From the NCBI GenBank assembly GCA_028281485.1, contig JANQJT010000075.1, positions 1 to 23,638 on the forward strand: a stretch of DNA of 23,638 nt. The letters run 5' to 3'. Under the pieces are notes generated by a model. The model saw only the letters and a program-made list of their open reading frames with translations. It did no database searches and had not been told where the DNA came from. This DNA comes from Phycisphaeraceae bacterium. Its GTDB lineage: Bacteria; Planctomycetota; Phycisphaerae; Phycisphaerales; Zrk34. Of this stretch, positions 13,722-20,532 are shown in pieces; within the stretch, counting starts at the first letter, position 1, and the number at the start of each line of letters is the position of its first letter. Both the position numbers and the translations under genes were made by a program.

Positions 13722-15314
13722 ATGAAGACACTGCTCCCCATCCTGGTGCTGCTTCCCGTCGTGTGCGGGTTCGGTTTGGCGTTGCTGCCGGCGAGCCGGG
13801 CGTCGCTGGCCAAGGGGCTGGCGCTGCTGGTGTCGCTGGCGGTGTTCGCGCTGTCGCTGGCGATGTGCTTCCGGTTTGATTTCGCCGAGCCGGAGGTGAT
13901 GCAGTTCTTCTATGTGCAGAACTGGCTGCCGCAGTTCGGCGTGGCGTTCAGCTTCGGCATCGACAGCATCTCGCTTTGGCTGATCATGCTGACGACGTTC
14001 CTGATGCCGATCACGGTGCTGGGTTCGTTCAGCGCGGTCAAGGAGCGACATAAAGAGTTCTTTATGTGGTTGCTCGTGCTCGAGGGCGCGATGCTGGGTG
14101 TGTTTGCCGCACGCGACCTGATCCTGTTCTACACGTTCTTCGAGCTGACGCTGATCCCGATGTACTTCCTGATCGGCATCTACGGCTCGACGCAGAAGCT
14201 GTGGGCGAGCAAGAAGTTTTTCATCTTCACGCTGACCGGTTCGCTGCTGACGTTTGCGGGCCTGATGTGGCTGGCGTGGATTGGCTCGACCAAGCTGGGC
14301 TACTGGACCTTTGAGATCGGTCAGCTGACCGAGGTCGCGTTGAGCCTGTCGGCTTCGCAGCAGGCGTGGTTGCTTGGGGCGTTGATGGCGGGCTTCGCGG
14401 TGAAGGTGCCACTGTTCCCGGTGCACACGTGGCTGCCGCTGGCGCACACCGAGGCGCCGACGGCGGGCTCGGTCATCCTGGCGGGCGTGTTGTTGAAGCT
14501 GGGCACGTATGGTTTGCTCCGCTTTGCGCTGCCGATGACGCCCGAGGCGCTGGTGACGTTCGCGCCGCTGATCGCGGTGCTGGCCATCATCGGCATCATC
14601 TACACGGCTTTGATCTGCTGGGTGCAGCAGGACGTCAAGAAACTCGTCGCGTACTCTTCGGTCAGCCACCTGGGCTTCTGCGTGCTCGGCATGTTCGCGC
14701 TGAACCTGGCGGGCGTGACCGGCTCGGTGCTCTACATGATCAACCACGGCCTGAGCACGGGGGCGCTGTTCCTGTGCATCGGCATGATCTACGAACGCTA
14801 CCACACGCGCGACATGGACGAGCTCGGCGGGCTGGGCAAGAAGATGCCGGTCTGGGCGACGTTCATGGTGTTCTTCTGCATGGCCAGCGTCGGCCTGCCG
14901 GGCCTTAACGGTTTCGTGGGCGAGTTCCTGACGCTGCTGGGCGCGTTTATCGCGCAGGACGTGCTGGGTCCGTGGTACGCAGGCGTCGCGGCGATCGGTC
15001 TGATCCTCGGCGCGATCTACGTGTTGTACATGGTCGGTCGCGTGGTGGTCGGACCTTTCAAGGTGCCCAAGAAGTACGAGGACCACGTGACGGACCTGAA
15101 TGCGCGTGAGATCGCGGTGCTGACGCCGATCGCGATCGCGTGTGTGGTGCTGGGTGTTTGGCCGACGCCGATGATCCGGACGATGGAAGCGCCGATCAAC
15201 GGGCTGACGGCCGCGGTGCAACACGAGATCGCCGAGCGCAAGGCCGACGCTGAGACGACGGAGCTGACGCTGGTGATCGACGCGGACGTGACGCCGACGG
15301 AGGTGGTCCGGTGA
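13722..15314 (+). CDS. nuoM: NADH-quinone oxidoreductase subunit M
   Basis: NuoM is the second antiporter-like proton-pumping subunit of complex I. The 530-residue protein shows the essential Glu141 in FFELTLIPMYFLIG, Lys228 in FAVKVPLFPVHTWLPLAHTEAPT, and Lys259 in LLKLGTYGLLRF, corresponding to Glu144, Lys234 and Lys265 of E. coli NuoM. About 14 membrane helices are predicted by eye. A hydrophilic C-terminal tail of about 40 residues (from MEAPINGLT) extends beyond the last helix. AAGGA lies 3 bases before ATG 13722, a slightly close ribosome binding site. The stop codon overlaps the nuoN start by 4 bases, indicating translational coupling. Confidence 0.97.
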   Translation: MKTLLPILVLLPVVCGFGLALLPASRASLAKGLALLVSLAVFALSLAMCFRFDFAEPEVMQFFYVQNWLPQFGVAFSFGIDSISLWLIMLTTFLMPITVLGSFSAVKERHKEFFMWLLVLEGAMLGVFAARDLILFYTFFELTLIPMYFLIGIYGSTQKLWASKKFFIFTLTGSLLTFAGLMWLAWIGSTKLGYWTFEIGQLTEVALSLSASQQAWLLGALMAGFAVKVPLFPVHTWLPLAHTEAPTAGSVILAGVLLKLGTYGLLRFALPMTPEALVTFAPLIAVLAIIGIIYTALICWVQQDVKKLVAYSSVSHLGFCVLGMFALNLAGVTGSVLYMINHGLSTGALFLCIGMIYERYHTRDMDELGGLGKKMPVWATFMVFFCMASVGLPGLNGFVGEFLTLLGAFIAQDVLGPWYAGVAAIGLILGAIYVLYMVGRVVVGPFKVPKKYEDHVTDLNAREIAVLTPIAIACVVLGVWPTPMIRTMEAPINGLTAAVQHEIAERKADAETTELTLVIDADVTPTEVVR

Positions 15315-16939
15315 CTGAGATGATGACCAAGATCAACACGCTTTGGCCTGAGATCGTGATTCTCGGCATGGCGTTTTTGGTGATGATCGTCGGCCTGAGC
15401 CCGAGCGCGAAGGCGCGCCGGTTCACGTTCTACATGAGCGCGGCGGCGCTGGTTGTGGCCGGCTACCTGGTTATGCGGGGTGACACGCTCGGCCTCGAGC
15501 CGCTCAGCGGCATGGCGATGTACCTGAAGCTGGCGATCCTTGCGATCGGCTTGCTTTTGCTGCTGGCGGCGGCGGAGGTGCCCGACGAGGCGCACGCCGA
15601 CCTGCCCGATGATAAGAGCTTCCACCCGTCGCTGGTTTCACGCGGCGAGTTTTACGGTTTCTTCCTGATGTCGTTGGCCGGTGCGATGCTGTGCGTCGAC
15701 GCCGACGATCTGATCTGGTTGTTCCTGGCGTTGGAGCTGACGTCGCTGCCGACGTACGTGATGGTGTCGATCGCACGCGATCGCATCGAGGCGCCCGAGG
15801 CGGGCGTGAAGTACTTCTTCCTGGGCGCGTTCGCCGCGGCGATCTTTCTGTACGGTTTCACGCTGCTGTATGGCGCGACGGGCACGACGCTGTTTGTACC
15901 GTTCGGTCAGACGGCCGGTGAGGGCGCGGTGACGATCAACGGCGTGCTGGCTGAGCAGGGCATCGGATCGCTGGCGATGCTCGGACTGATCCTGTCGATC
16001 TTGGGCATCTGTTTCAAGATCGCGGCCGTGCCGATGCACGCGTACGCCGCCGACGTGTACCAAGGCGCCGCGACGCCGGTCACGGCCTTCCTGGCGTTCG
16101 TGCCGAAGACCGCGGGCATCGTGGCGATGATCGCCGTGCTGAACATGGTGGGTTGGCCGCTGGAGAACCAGGGGCTGGACGGCGCGCTGTTCTGGCTGAT
16201 CTGGGTGTTGGCGGTGGCGACGATGTTCCTCGGCAACACGATGGCGCTGCGACAGAAGAACGTGAAGCGCGTGCTGGCGTTCAGTTCGATCGCGCACTCG
16301 GGCTACATGCTGGTGGGCCTGCTGGCCGGTCCGGTCGTGGCGGAGCACTCGGGCTTCCACATCTCCAACGGCATCGCGGCGGTGCTTTTCTACCTCGTGG
16401 CGTACGGCGTGATGAACCTGGGCGCGTTCGGCGTGCTCGGCATCCTGCGCAGCAAGGGCGAGGAGTGTGAGACGTACGACGACCTGCGCGGCCTGGTGCG
16501 GCGTCACCCGGTGCTGGCGACGGTCATGGCGGTGTGCGTATTCTCGTTGACGGGCCTGCCGCCGATCCTCGGTTTCTGGGGCAAGCTGTACCTGGTGGGT
16601 GCGGCGATGTCGCAGGCCCAGGGCGGCCAGAGCGAGTGGGTGTGGCTGGTGGTGCTGCTGGTGATGGCCAGCGCGATCGGCGCGGTGTACTACCTGCGGA
16701 TCATCGCGGCGTGCTTCCTGCCGGATGCCAACGAAGAGACGGTCGCGTCGCCGAAGGTGCCCTGGCGCATCGTCGCGAGCGTGGCGTCGGCGGTCGGCGT
16801 GGTGGTGCTGAGTGTGAGTTCGGGTTGGTTGCTGGACGCGGCCAACGACGCGGCTTCGCCCAAGCCTCAGTCGGCTGAGCCCACCGCTGAGCAGATCACC
16901 GATGAACCGACGCCGGTCGTCTCACAACTCATCGATTAA
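15311..16939 (+). CDS. nuoN: NADH-quinone oxidoreductase subunit N
   Basis: NuoN is the third antiporter-like subunit of complex I, nearest to NuoK. The 542-residue protein carries Glu142 in LALELTSLPTYVMVSIA, Lys236 in CFKIAAVPMHAYAADVYQGA and Lys319 in NVKRVLAFSSIAHSGYML, the conserved proton-path residues. The start is GTG 15311, whose last two bases and the next two form part of the nuoM TGA stop (GTGA overlap); ATG 15320 is an alternative three codons later. A hydrophilic tail of roughly 35 residues rich in Pro, Glu and Thr follows the last helix. It is the last gene of the nuo cluster here, and subunits A to I must be encoded elsewhere. Confidence 0.96.
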   Translation: MTEMMTKINTLWPEIVILGMAFLVMIVGLSPSAKARRFTFYMSAAALVVAGYLVMRGDTLGLEPLSGMAMYLKLAILAIGLLLLLAAAEVPDEAHADLPDDKSFHPSLVSRGEFYGFFLMSLAGAMLCVDADDLIWLFLALELTSLPTYVMVSIARDRIEAPEAGVKYFFLGAFAAAIFLYGFTLLYGATGTTLFVPFGQTAGEGAVTINGVLAEQGIGSLAMLGLILSILGICFKIAAVPMHAYAADVYQGAATPVTAFLAFVPKTAGIVAMIAVLNMVGWPLENQGLDGALFWLIWVLAVATMFLGNTMALRQKNVKRVLAFSSIAHSGYMLVGLLAGPVVAEHSGFHISNGIAAVLFYLVAYGVMNLGAFGVLGILRSKGEECETYDDLRGLVRRHPVLATVMAVCVFSLTGLPPILGFWGKLYLVGAAMSQAQGGQSEWVWLVVLLVMASAIGAVYYLRIIAACFLPDANEETVASPKVPWRIVASVASAVGVVVLSVSSGWLLDAANDAASPKPQSAEPTAEQITDEPTPVVSQLID

Positions 16940-16970
16940 CACGGTCCCCGCTTCATCAAACCAATAAACA

Positions 16971-16997
16971 AGCCCCTCGGCTTCACGCGGAGGGGCT
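16971..16997. terminator. Convergent hairpin terminator after nuoN
   Basis: AGCCCCTC (16971-16978) pairs perfectly with GAGGGGCT (16990-16997) around an 11-base loop. On the plus strand no T-run follows. On the minus strand the stem is followed by TGTTTATTGGTTTG, so it is a better terminator for the minus-strand gene ending at 17065. It probably serves both directions. I see nothing else in 16998-17064. Confidence 0.65.
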
Positions 16998-17064
16998 CGC
17001 GCTTATACGACCGCGTCTCTCTACAACAGCCACGGTCCCGCTGCTTCACGGTCTGCTCTGACGA

Positions 17065-17793
17065 TCATCTTGCCTCTTTGGCTTTCATGCCGCCGAACCC
17101 GTGCTGGATGACCAGGCCGATCACCGCGGGCACGACGATCAGCATGGGCACGACCAGCGGGTTGGCCTTGAGCGAGTCGGCGATGGTGGTGCGCATCGAT
17201 TCGATTTGCAGCAGCAGCGCCAGCACGCCGAGCACGGCGAACACCGATCCGCTGAAGCTGGTGAAGATCACAACGGAGACCTCGAAGAGGATGAAGCTGA
17301 GCATGCCGAAGGCGATCAGGCCCATCAGGGCACCGGCCCAGTAGGCGTCGGGTGGCAGGGAGAAGTTGCCCGCCTCGTTGACCTGCGTGGCGATCGCCGT
17401 CCAGCAGTTGGCGCCGATGAACGCGCCGGCCAGCCCGCCGCACGCCGAGACGGCGAACTTCATAAACGGCCAGGCCACCACGGCCAGCAACACACCCAGA
17501 CACCCGGCCACGATCACACCGGCCTGGATCTGATCGCCGAGCTGCCAGCCGACCACCACGCCCAATCCCAGCGCCACCAGCAGCACGACCCACTTGTACA
17601 GCTTGTATCCCTGCAGCATGCAGGCCAGGCCCGCGACCACGAGGATGCACGCCACGACCCAGCTGAGCTGGCTGAGGGTTTCGACGAGCTGATCGGGGTG
17701 AGCCAGGGCGTCGAGTTTCTGGAACACCTCGGGCAGCTTGTACGCGCTGTTTTCGGTTGCGTCGATTGTGCTCTGTGCCAGTAGACTGATCAT
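17065..17793 (-). CDS. Seven-helix membrane protein, DUF4203 (TMEM198)-like
   Basis: This 242-residue protein has a polar N-terminus of about 40 residues and about seven membrane helices (44-61, 65-85, 90-107, 110-130, 151-169, 171-196, 212-231). The first half has regularly spaced glycines and a QGYKLYKWVVLLVALGLG block, the style of DUF4203/TMEM198-like domains. The assignment is by pattern only. The function is unknown. The start ATG 17793 is well supported: GGAGAG lies 7 bases upstream, within CCGATAATCGGAGAG, which also includes a GATAAT that could act as a -10. It lies 71 bases after a same-strand gene of similar design (17865-18671), and the two may act together. It is convergent with nuoN. 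Confidence 0.75.
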   Translation of the reverse strand: MISLLAQSTIDATENSAYKLPEVFQKLDALAHPDQLVETLSQLSWVVACILVVAGLACMLQGYKLYKWVVLLVALGLGVVVGWQLGDQIQAGVIVAGCLGVLLAVVAWPFMKFAVSACGGLAGAFIGANCWTAIATQVNEAGNFSLPPDAYWAGALMGLIAFGMLSFILFEVSVVIFTSFSGSVFAVLGVLALLLQIESMRTTIADSLKANPLVVPMLIVVPAVIGLVIQHGFGGMKAKEAR

Positions 17794-17864
17794 GGCGCGT
17801 CTCTCCGATTATCGGTCGATGATGAGTCGGCGTCGCGACGGCAAAGTCCCGTCACGGGCCAACG

Positions 17865-18671
17865 TTATTCATCGGCTTTGGATCGGAGAATCGTCCACTG
17901 AATCAACGAGCCGAGGATGGTGGCGGCGATGATCGCGGCGACGGCGGATCGAATTCCCGCCGGAACGTCTGAAACCACGGATGGGACGTATCTTTGCGCC
18001 AAGCCCGATAAGCTGATCAGCAGGAAGACCGAGCCGATCGACGACGAGACCAGGGCCGATCCGATCTTGGGGAAGATCAGTCCGATGGCCAGGCCGACGG
18101 CGGCGGCGGCGAGCCCGCCGATGATCATGCCCGTGCGCGCCACGGGGCTGACGCGCGCGTCCCACCACGTGTCGATGGTCACGGCGATGCGATCGAGCAC
18201 CTCTTGCAACAGGTCGCCGAGCGTCTGGGCTCGCGAGTCTTCGGAAACGATCAGTTCCTGCACGTTTTCTGTCGCGCTCTGGCGGAGTTCGAGGATGGGT
18301 TGCTCGGTTTCAGGCAGGGGGGTGTTGTGCCACGCCATGACGGTCAGCGGCGCGAGCACGCCGAACACGGTCGCCAGAAGCAGCGCCACCCACAACCGCC
18401 AGGTGAACCACATCAGCAGTCCGCCGATCACGGCTCCGCCCAGCGCGTAGGCGGCGATGGGAGTCAGGCTCATGGTGCGCGCGACGAGCCCTGCGGCGAT
18501 CGAGCCGAAGATGATCCCCAGCATGGCGATGTTGGGTCGGACGATGCGTGCGCCGAAGAGCCAGAGGAACACGCCGAACAGCAGGCCGAACACCAGTGCG
18601 ACGTCCATGGCGATCGAGCCGTGGTCGCTGAGGCGGGTGAGGGTTTCCTGGAGTTGGGCGGTCTCGGGCAT
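17865..18671 (-). CDS. Multipass membrane protein, DUF4203-like, partner of next gene
   Basis: This 268-residue protein has an N-terminal amphipathic stretch (LQETLTRLSDHGS) and four membrane helices in the first half. A soluble segment at about 118-175 rich in Glu, Gln and Leu follows, then three or so further helices to the C-terminus. Its first half repeats the layout of the following gene's product: a helix, then LFGARIVRPNIAMLGIIFG (38-56), then glycine-spaced helices. I place both in the same broad DUF4203-like group with modest confidence. ATG 18671 (MPETAQ) is preferred to ATG 18743, which would add 24 residues and run through the divergent pheA promoter. The ribosome binding site is weak. 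Its function is unknown. Confidence 0.7.
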   Translation of the reverse strand: MPETAQLQETLTRLSDHGSIAMDVALVFGLLFGVFLWLFGARIVRPNIAMLGIIFGSIAAGLVARTMSLTPIAAYALGGAVIGGLLMWFTWRLWVALLLATVFGVLAPLTVMAWHNTPLPETEQPILELRQSATENVQELIVSEDSRAQTLGDLLQEVLDRIAVTIDTWWDARVSPVARTGMIIGGLAAAAVGLAIGLIFPKIGSALVSSSIGSVFLLISLSGLAQRYVPSVVSDVPAGIRSAVAAIIAATILGSLIQWTILRSKADE

Positions 18672-18683
18672 GCGTCGCTCTTT

Positions 18684-18733
18684 TTGGCTCCATCGGCTCC
18701 GGTGGTTTACAATCGCGTCTATTAGGTTAGACG
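18684..18733 (+). promoter_or_regulatory. Candidate pheA promoter with 5' hairpin
   Basis: TTGGCT (18684-18689) and TACAAT (18708-18713) are 18 bases apart. Transcription would start near 18720, within or beside a hairpin CGTCTA/TAGACG (18716-18733) with a 6-base loop. The remaining leader has no run of Phe codons or T-box features that I can see, so classical attenuation is not supported. Confidence 0.5.
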
Positions 18734-18783
18734 AAACGGACACGCAACCATTATCGCATTTTTCGAGGCGACGGGCTCAATCC

Positions 18784-19869
18784 ATGTCTGATAACGATCC
18801 ACTACAGGTGCACCGCGAGACGATCGACGCGATCGATCGGCAGGTGATCGATTTGTTGAACCAACGCGCCCGTGCGGCGATGGAGATCGGCAAGATCAAG
18901 AACGCCGCGGATGCGCCGGTCTACGTGCCGCACCGCGAGCGTCAGGTCATGGAGAAGGTGCACGGGCTGAACGGCGGCCCGCTGCCGGCCGGTGCGATCG
19001 AGTCGATCTACCGCGAGATCATCTCCGCTTCGATCGCGCTGGAGCGCGCGATGAGCGTGTGTTACCTGGGGCCCGCCGGCTCGTTCAGCCACCTGGCGGC
19101 GCGCGAGCACTTCGGCGGATCGGTCAACTACGAGCCGGCCGACGACATCCAGCACGTGTTCGACCTGGTCGACCGCGGGGCGTGTGACGTGGGCCTCGTG
19201 CCGATCGAGAACTCGACCGGCGGCGGCATCCACGACACGCTGGACTGCTTCCTGCAATCGAACGTGACGGTGTGCGCCGAGGTGTTGATCGCGATCCATC
19301 ACCACGTGCTCAGCCACGCCAAGCCCGAGGACGTGAAGCGGGTGTACTCTCGGCCGGAGATCTTCGAGCAGTGCCGCCGATGGCTGGGCAGCCATCTCAC
19401 ACAGGCCGAGCGCATCAGCGTGGTGTCCAGCGCGAAGGCGACGGAACTGGTGTGTCAGGAGAAGGACGCCGCGGCGATCGCCTCTTCCCTGGCGGCACAG
19501 ATTTACGACGTGCCGACGGTCTACGTCAACATCGAAGACAACCCGCAGAACGTCACGCGCTTCTTCGTCATCAGCCACATCCAGACCCAGCCCAGCGGCT
19601 CGGACAAGACGGCCATCGTCTTCACCACGGCTCACAAGCCCGGCGCGCTGTCCGATGTGCTGGAGGTGTTCCGCAAGTTCGGCGTTAACCTGACGCACAT
19701 CGATAAGCGCCCCAGCCAACGCGTGAACTGGGAGTACTACTTCTTCATCGATTGCGAGGGACACCGCGATGACGAGAACATGATCAGGGCGCTGGAAGAG
19801 GCTCGCGGCCACTGCCTGCACCTGACCGTGCTCGGTTCGTTCCCCAAGGCGATGCAGGTGCTGGGGTGA
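18784..19869 (+). CDS. pheA: Bifunctional chorismate mutase / prephenate dehydratase (P-protein)
   Basis: This cytoplasmic enzyme converts chorismate to prephenate and then to phenylpyruvate, for phenylalanine synthesis. The 361-residue protein has three parts. Residues 5-85 are an AroQ-type chorismate mutase (IDAIDRQVIDLLNQRARAAM, then the KIKN helix). Residues about 91-265 are the dehydratase, with GPAGSFSH (96-103), GLVPIENSTGGGIHDTLD (137-154) and the catalytic TRF (258-260). Residues about 275-361 are an ACT regulatory domain with GALSDVLEVF (287-296). The ESRP motif that helps bind phenylalanine in E. coli reads DKRP (307-310) here. This is a variant rather than a loss, so feedback inhibition may persist. 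ATG 18784 gives the expected N-terminus and the upstream open frame has no family similarity. A small gene follows after 135 bases. Confidence 0.96.
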   Translation: MSDNDPLQVHRETIDAIDRQVIDLLNQRARAAMEIGKIKNAADAPVYVPHRERQVMEKVHGLNGGPLPAGAIESIYREIISASIALERAMSVCYLGPAGSFSHLAAREHFGGSVNYEPADDIQHVFDLVDRGACDVGLVPIENSTGGGIHDTLDCFLQSNVTVCAEVLIAIHHHVLSHAKPEDVKRVYSRPEIFEQCRRWLGSHLTQAERISVVSSAKATELVCQEKDAAAIASSLAAQIYDVPTVYVNIEDNPQNVTRFFVISHIQTQPSGSDKTAIVFTTAHKPGALSDVLEVFRKFGVNLTHIDKRPSQRVNWEYYFFIDCEGHRDDENMIRALEEARGHCLHLTVLGSFPKAMQVLG

Positions 19870-19962
19870 AGCGCCTATTTTGTCGCGTAGCGCGATAAGG
19901 TCGTGGCTATAGCGATCTGATCCGTGTCATTATTGGACCCAAAGTTGTAACCATTTCGGTCG

Positions 19963-19992
19963 TTGGCGCGCGGGCGATCGGGGGTGTAAACT
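19963..19992 (+). promoter_or_regulatory. Candidate promoter of the small gene at 20005
   Basis: TTGGCG (19963-19968) and TAAACT (19987-19992) are 18 bases apart, closely resembling the pheA promoter. The -10 ends 12 bases before ATG 20005, so the leader would be only about 5 bases. No Shine-Dalgarno sequence is present. Confidence 0.45.
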
Positions 19993-20004
19993 TGTCGGTG
20001 TGTT

Positions 20005-20361
20005 ATGAGTATCGACCGTATTAACCCGAATCCCGCCCTGCGATTGGTCCAGCCGACTCAACCGGCACAACCCTTCCAACCCATCGGCGAGGTGAGCGAA
20101 GCGCAGCCCAGCGGGCGCAGCTTCGAGGATGTCTATCAGACGCAGCGGGTCAGCAAGCCCAACGTTTCGCTGATCGAGGCGCAGCGGCGGCTGGAGAAGA
20201 TCCGCAAGATCATCGCCGCCCAGACCCAGGTGCCGATCCACTTCGATGCGACGCCCTACGGTTCGGGCCCGGCCAATCCATACATGCCTTCCTACCTCAA
20301 GTTCCCCACCAACCCCGCGGACCTCAACGCCTCGGCCACTGAGCACGCGGCTGGGGAGTAA
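20005..20361 (+). CDS. Small hypothetical protein, weakly FlgM-like
   Basis: This is a 118-residue soluble protein with no signal peptide or membrane helix. It starts MSIDRINPNPALRLVQPTQP, a disordered proline-rich stretch. One likely amphipathic helix follows at 54-73 (VSLIEAQRRLEKIRKIIAAQ), then TQVPIHFD, and the tail is Pro, Tyr and Gly rich. Two weak echoes of the flagellar anti-sigma factor FlgM can be seen. The first residues match the MSIDR start of the enterobacterial protein, and the helix ending IRKIIAAQTQVP recalls the RIRxxIAxGTYxxP region of some FlgM proteins. The usual second sigma-binding helix is not obvious, so this could equally be an unrelated regulator. A promoter-like TAAACT lies 12 bases upstream, and codon use looks like its neighbours, supporting a real gene. 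Confidence 0.65.
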   Translation: MSIDRINPNPALRLVQPTQPAQPFQPIGEVSEAQPSGRSFEDVYQTQRVSKPNVSLIEAQRRLEKIRKIIAAQTQVPIHFDATPYGSGPANPYMPSYLKFPTNPADLNASATEHAAGE

Positions 20362-20367
20362 GCGACG

Positions 20368-20391
20368 AAATCTGCCAAAACGGCAGGATTT
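20368..20391 (+). terminator. Hairpin after the small gene
   Basis: AAATC-TGCC pairs with GGCA-GATTT across a 5-base loop (AAAAC), with one bulged G. It begins 6 bases after the stop codon. The T-rich right arm is short, so termination strength is uncertain. Confidence 0.45.
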
Positions 20392-20409
20392 GATACAAAG
20401 CGCGGGCTG

Positions 20410-20526
20410 TTAATTAAGTTATAAGATGTTTTTAATTAATGATTTGCAGATATTTCTGTGATTCGTTTTTTCGGCGCGCCACGTGCATAGGTTCATAGGT
20501 CAGCCCCCCGATGGGCTGCCGGGAGG
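20410..20526 (+). promoter_or_regulatory. AT-rich control region and leader of clpB
   Basis: This stretch is clearly AT-rich against a high-GC background. It holds two copies of TTAATTAA (20410-20417 and 20432-20439, 22 bases apart), a tandem CATAGGT repeat (20486-20492 and 20494-20500), and a hairpin CAGCCC/GGGCTG (20501-20518) ending 3 bases before the ribosome binding site GGAGG (20522-20526). I see no CIRCE element and no clear heat-shock sigma promoter. Confidence 0.45.
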
Positions 20527-20532
20527 ATTGCT

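Noticed and set aside
12302..13813. Long minus-strand open frame opposite nuoL
   Set aside because: It has Arg/His-rich composition and runs antisense to a well-supported complex I gene. There is no promoter, ribosome binding site or family pattern.
16940..17064. Possible small RNA between nuoN and the convergent membrane protein gene
   Set aside because: Only a convergent terminator hairpin is seen, with no promoter-like element or further structure.
18714..18783. pheA leader as a T-box or leader-peptide attenuator
   Set aside because: No Phe-rich short frame, no T-box consensus and no terminator/antiterminator pair is visible.
19883..19895. TCGCG/CGCGA hairpin after pheA as a terminator
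   Set aside because: The stem is only 5 bp with a 3-base loop and no following T-run. It may be chance in GC-rich DNA.
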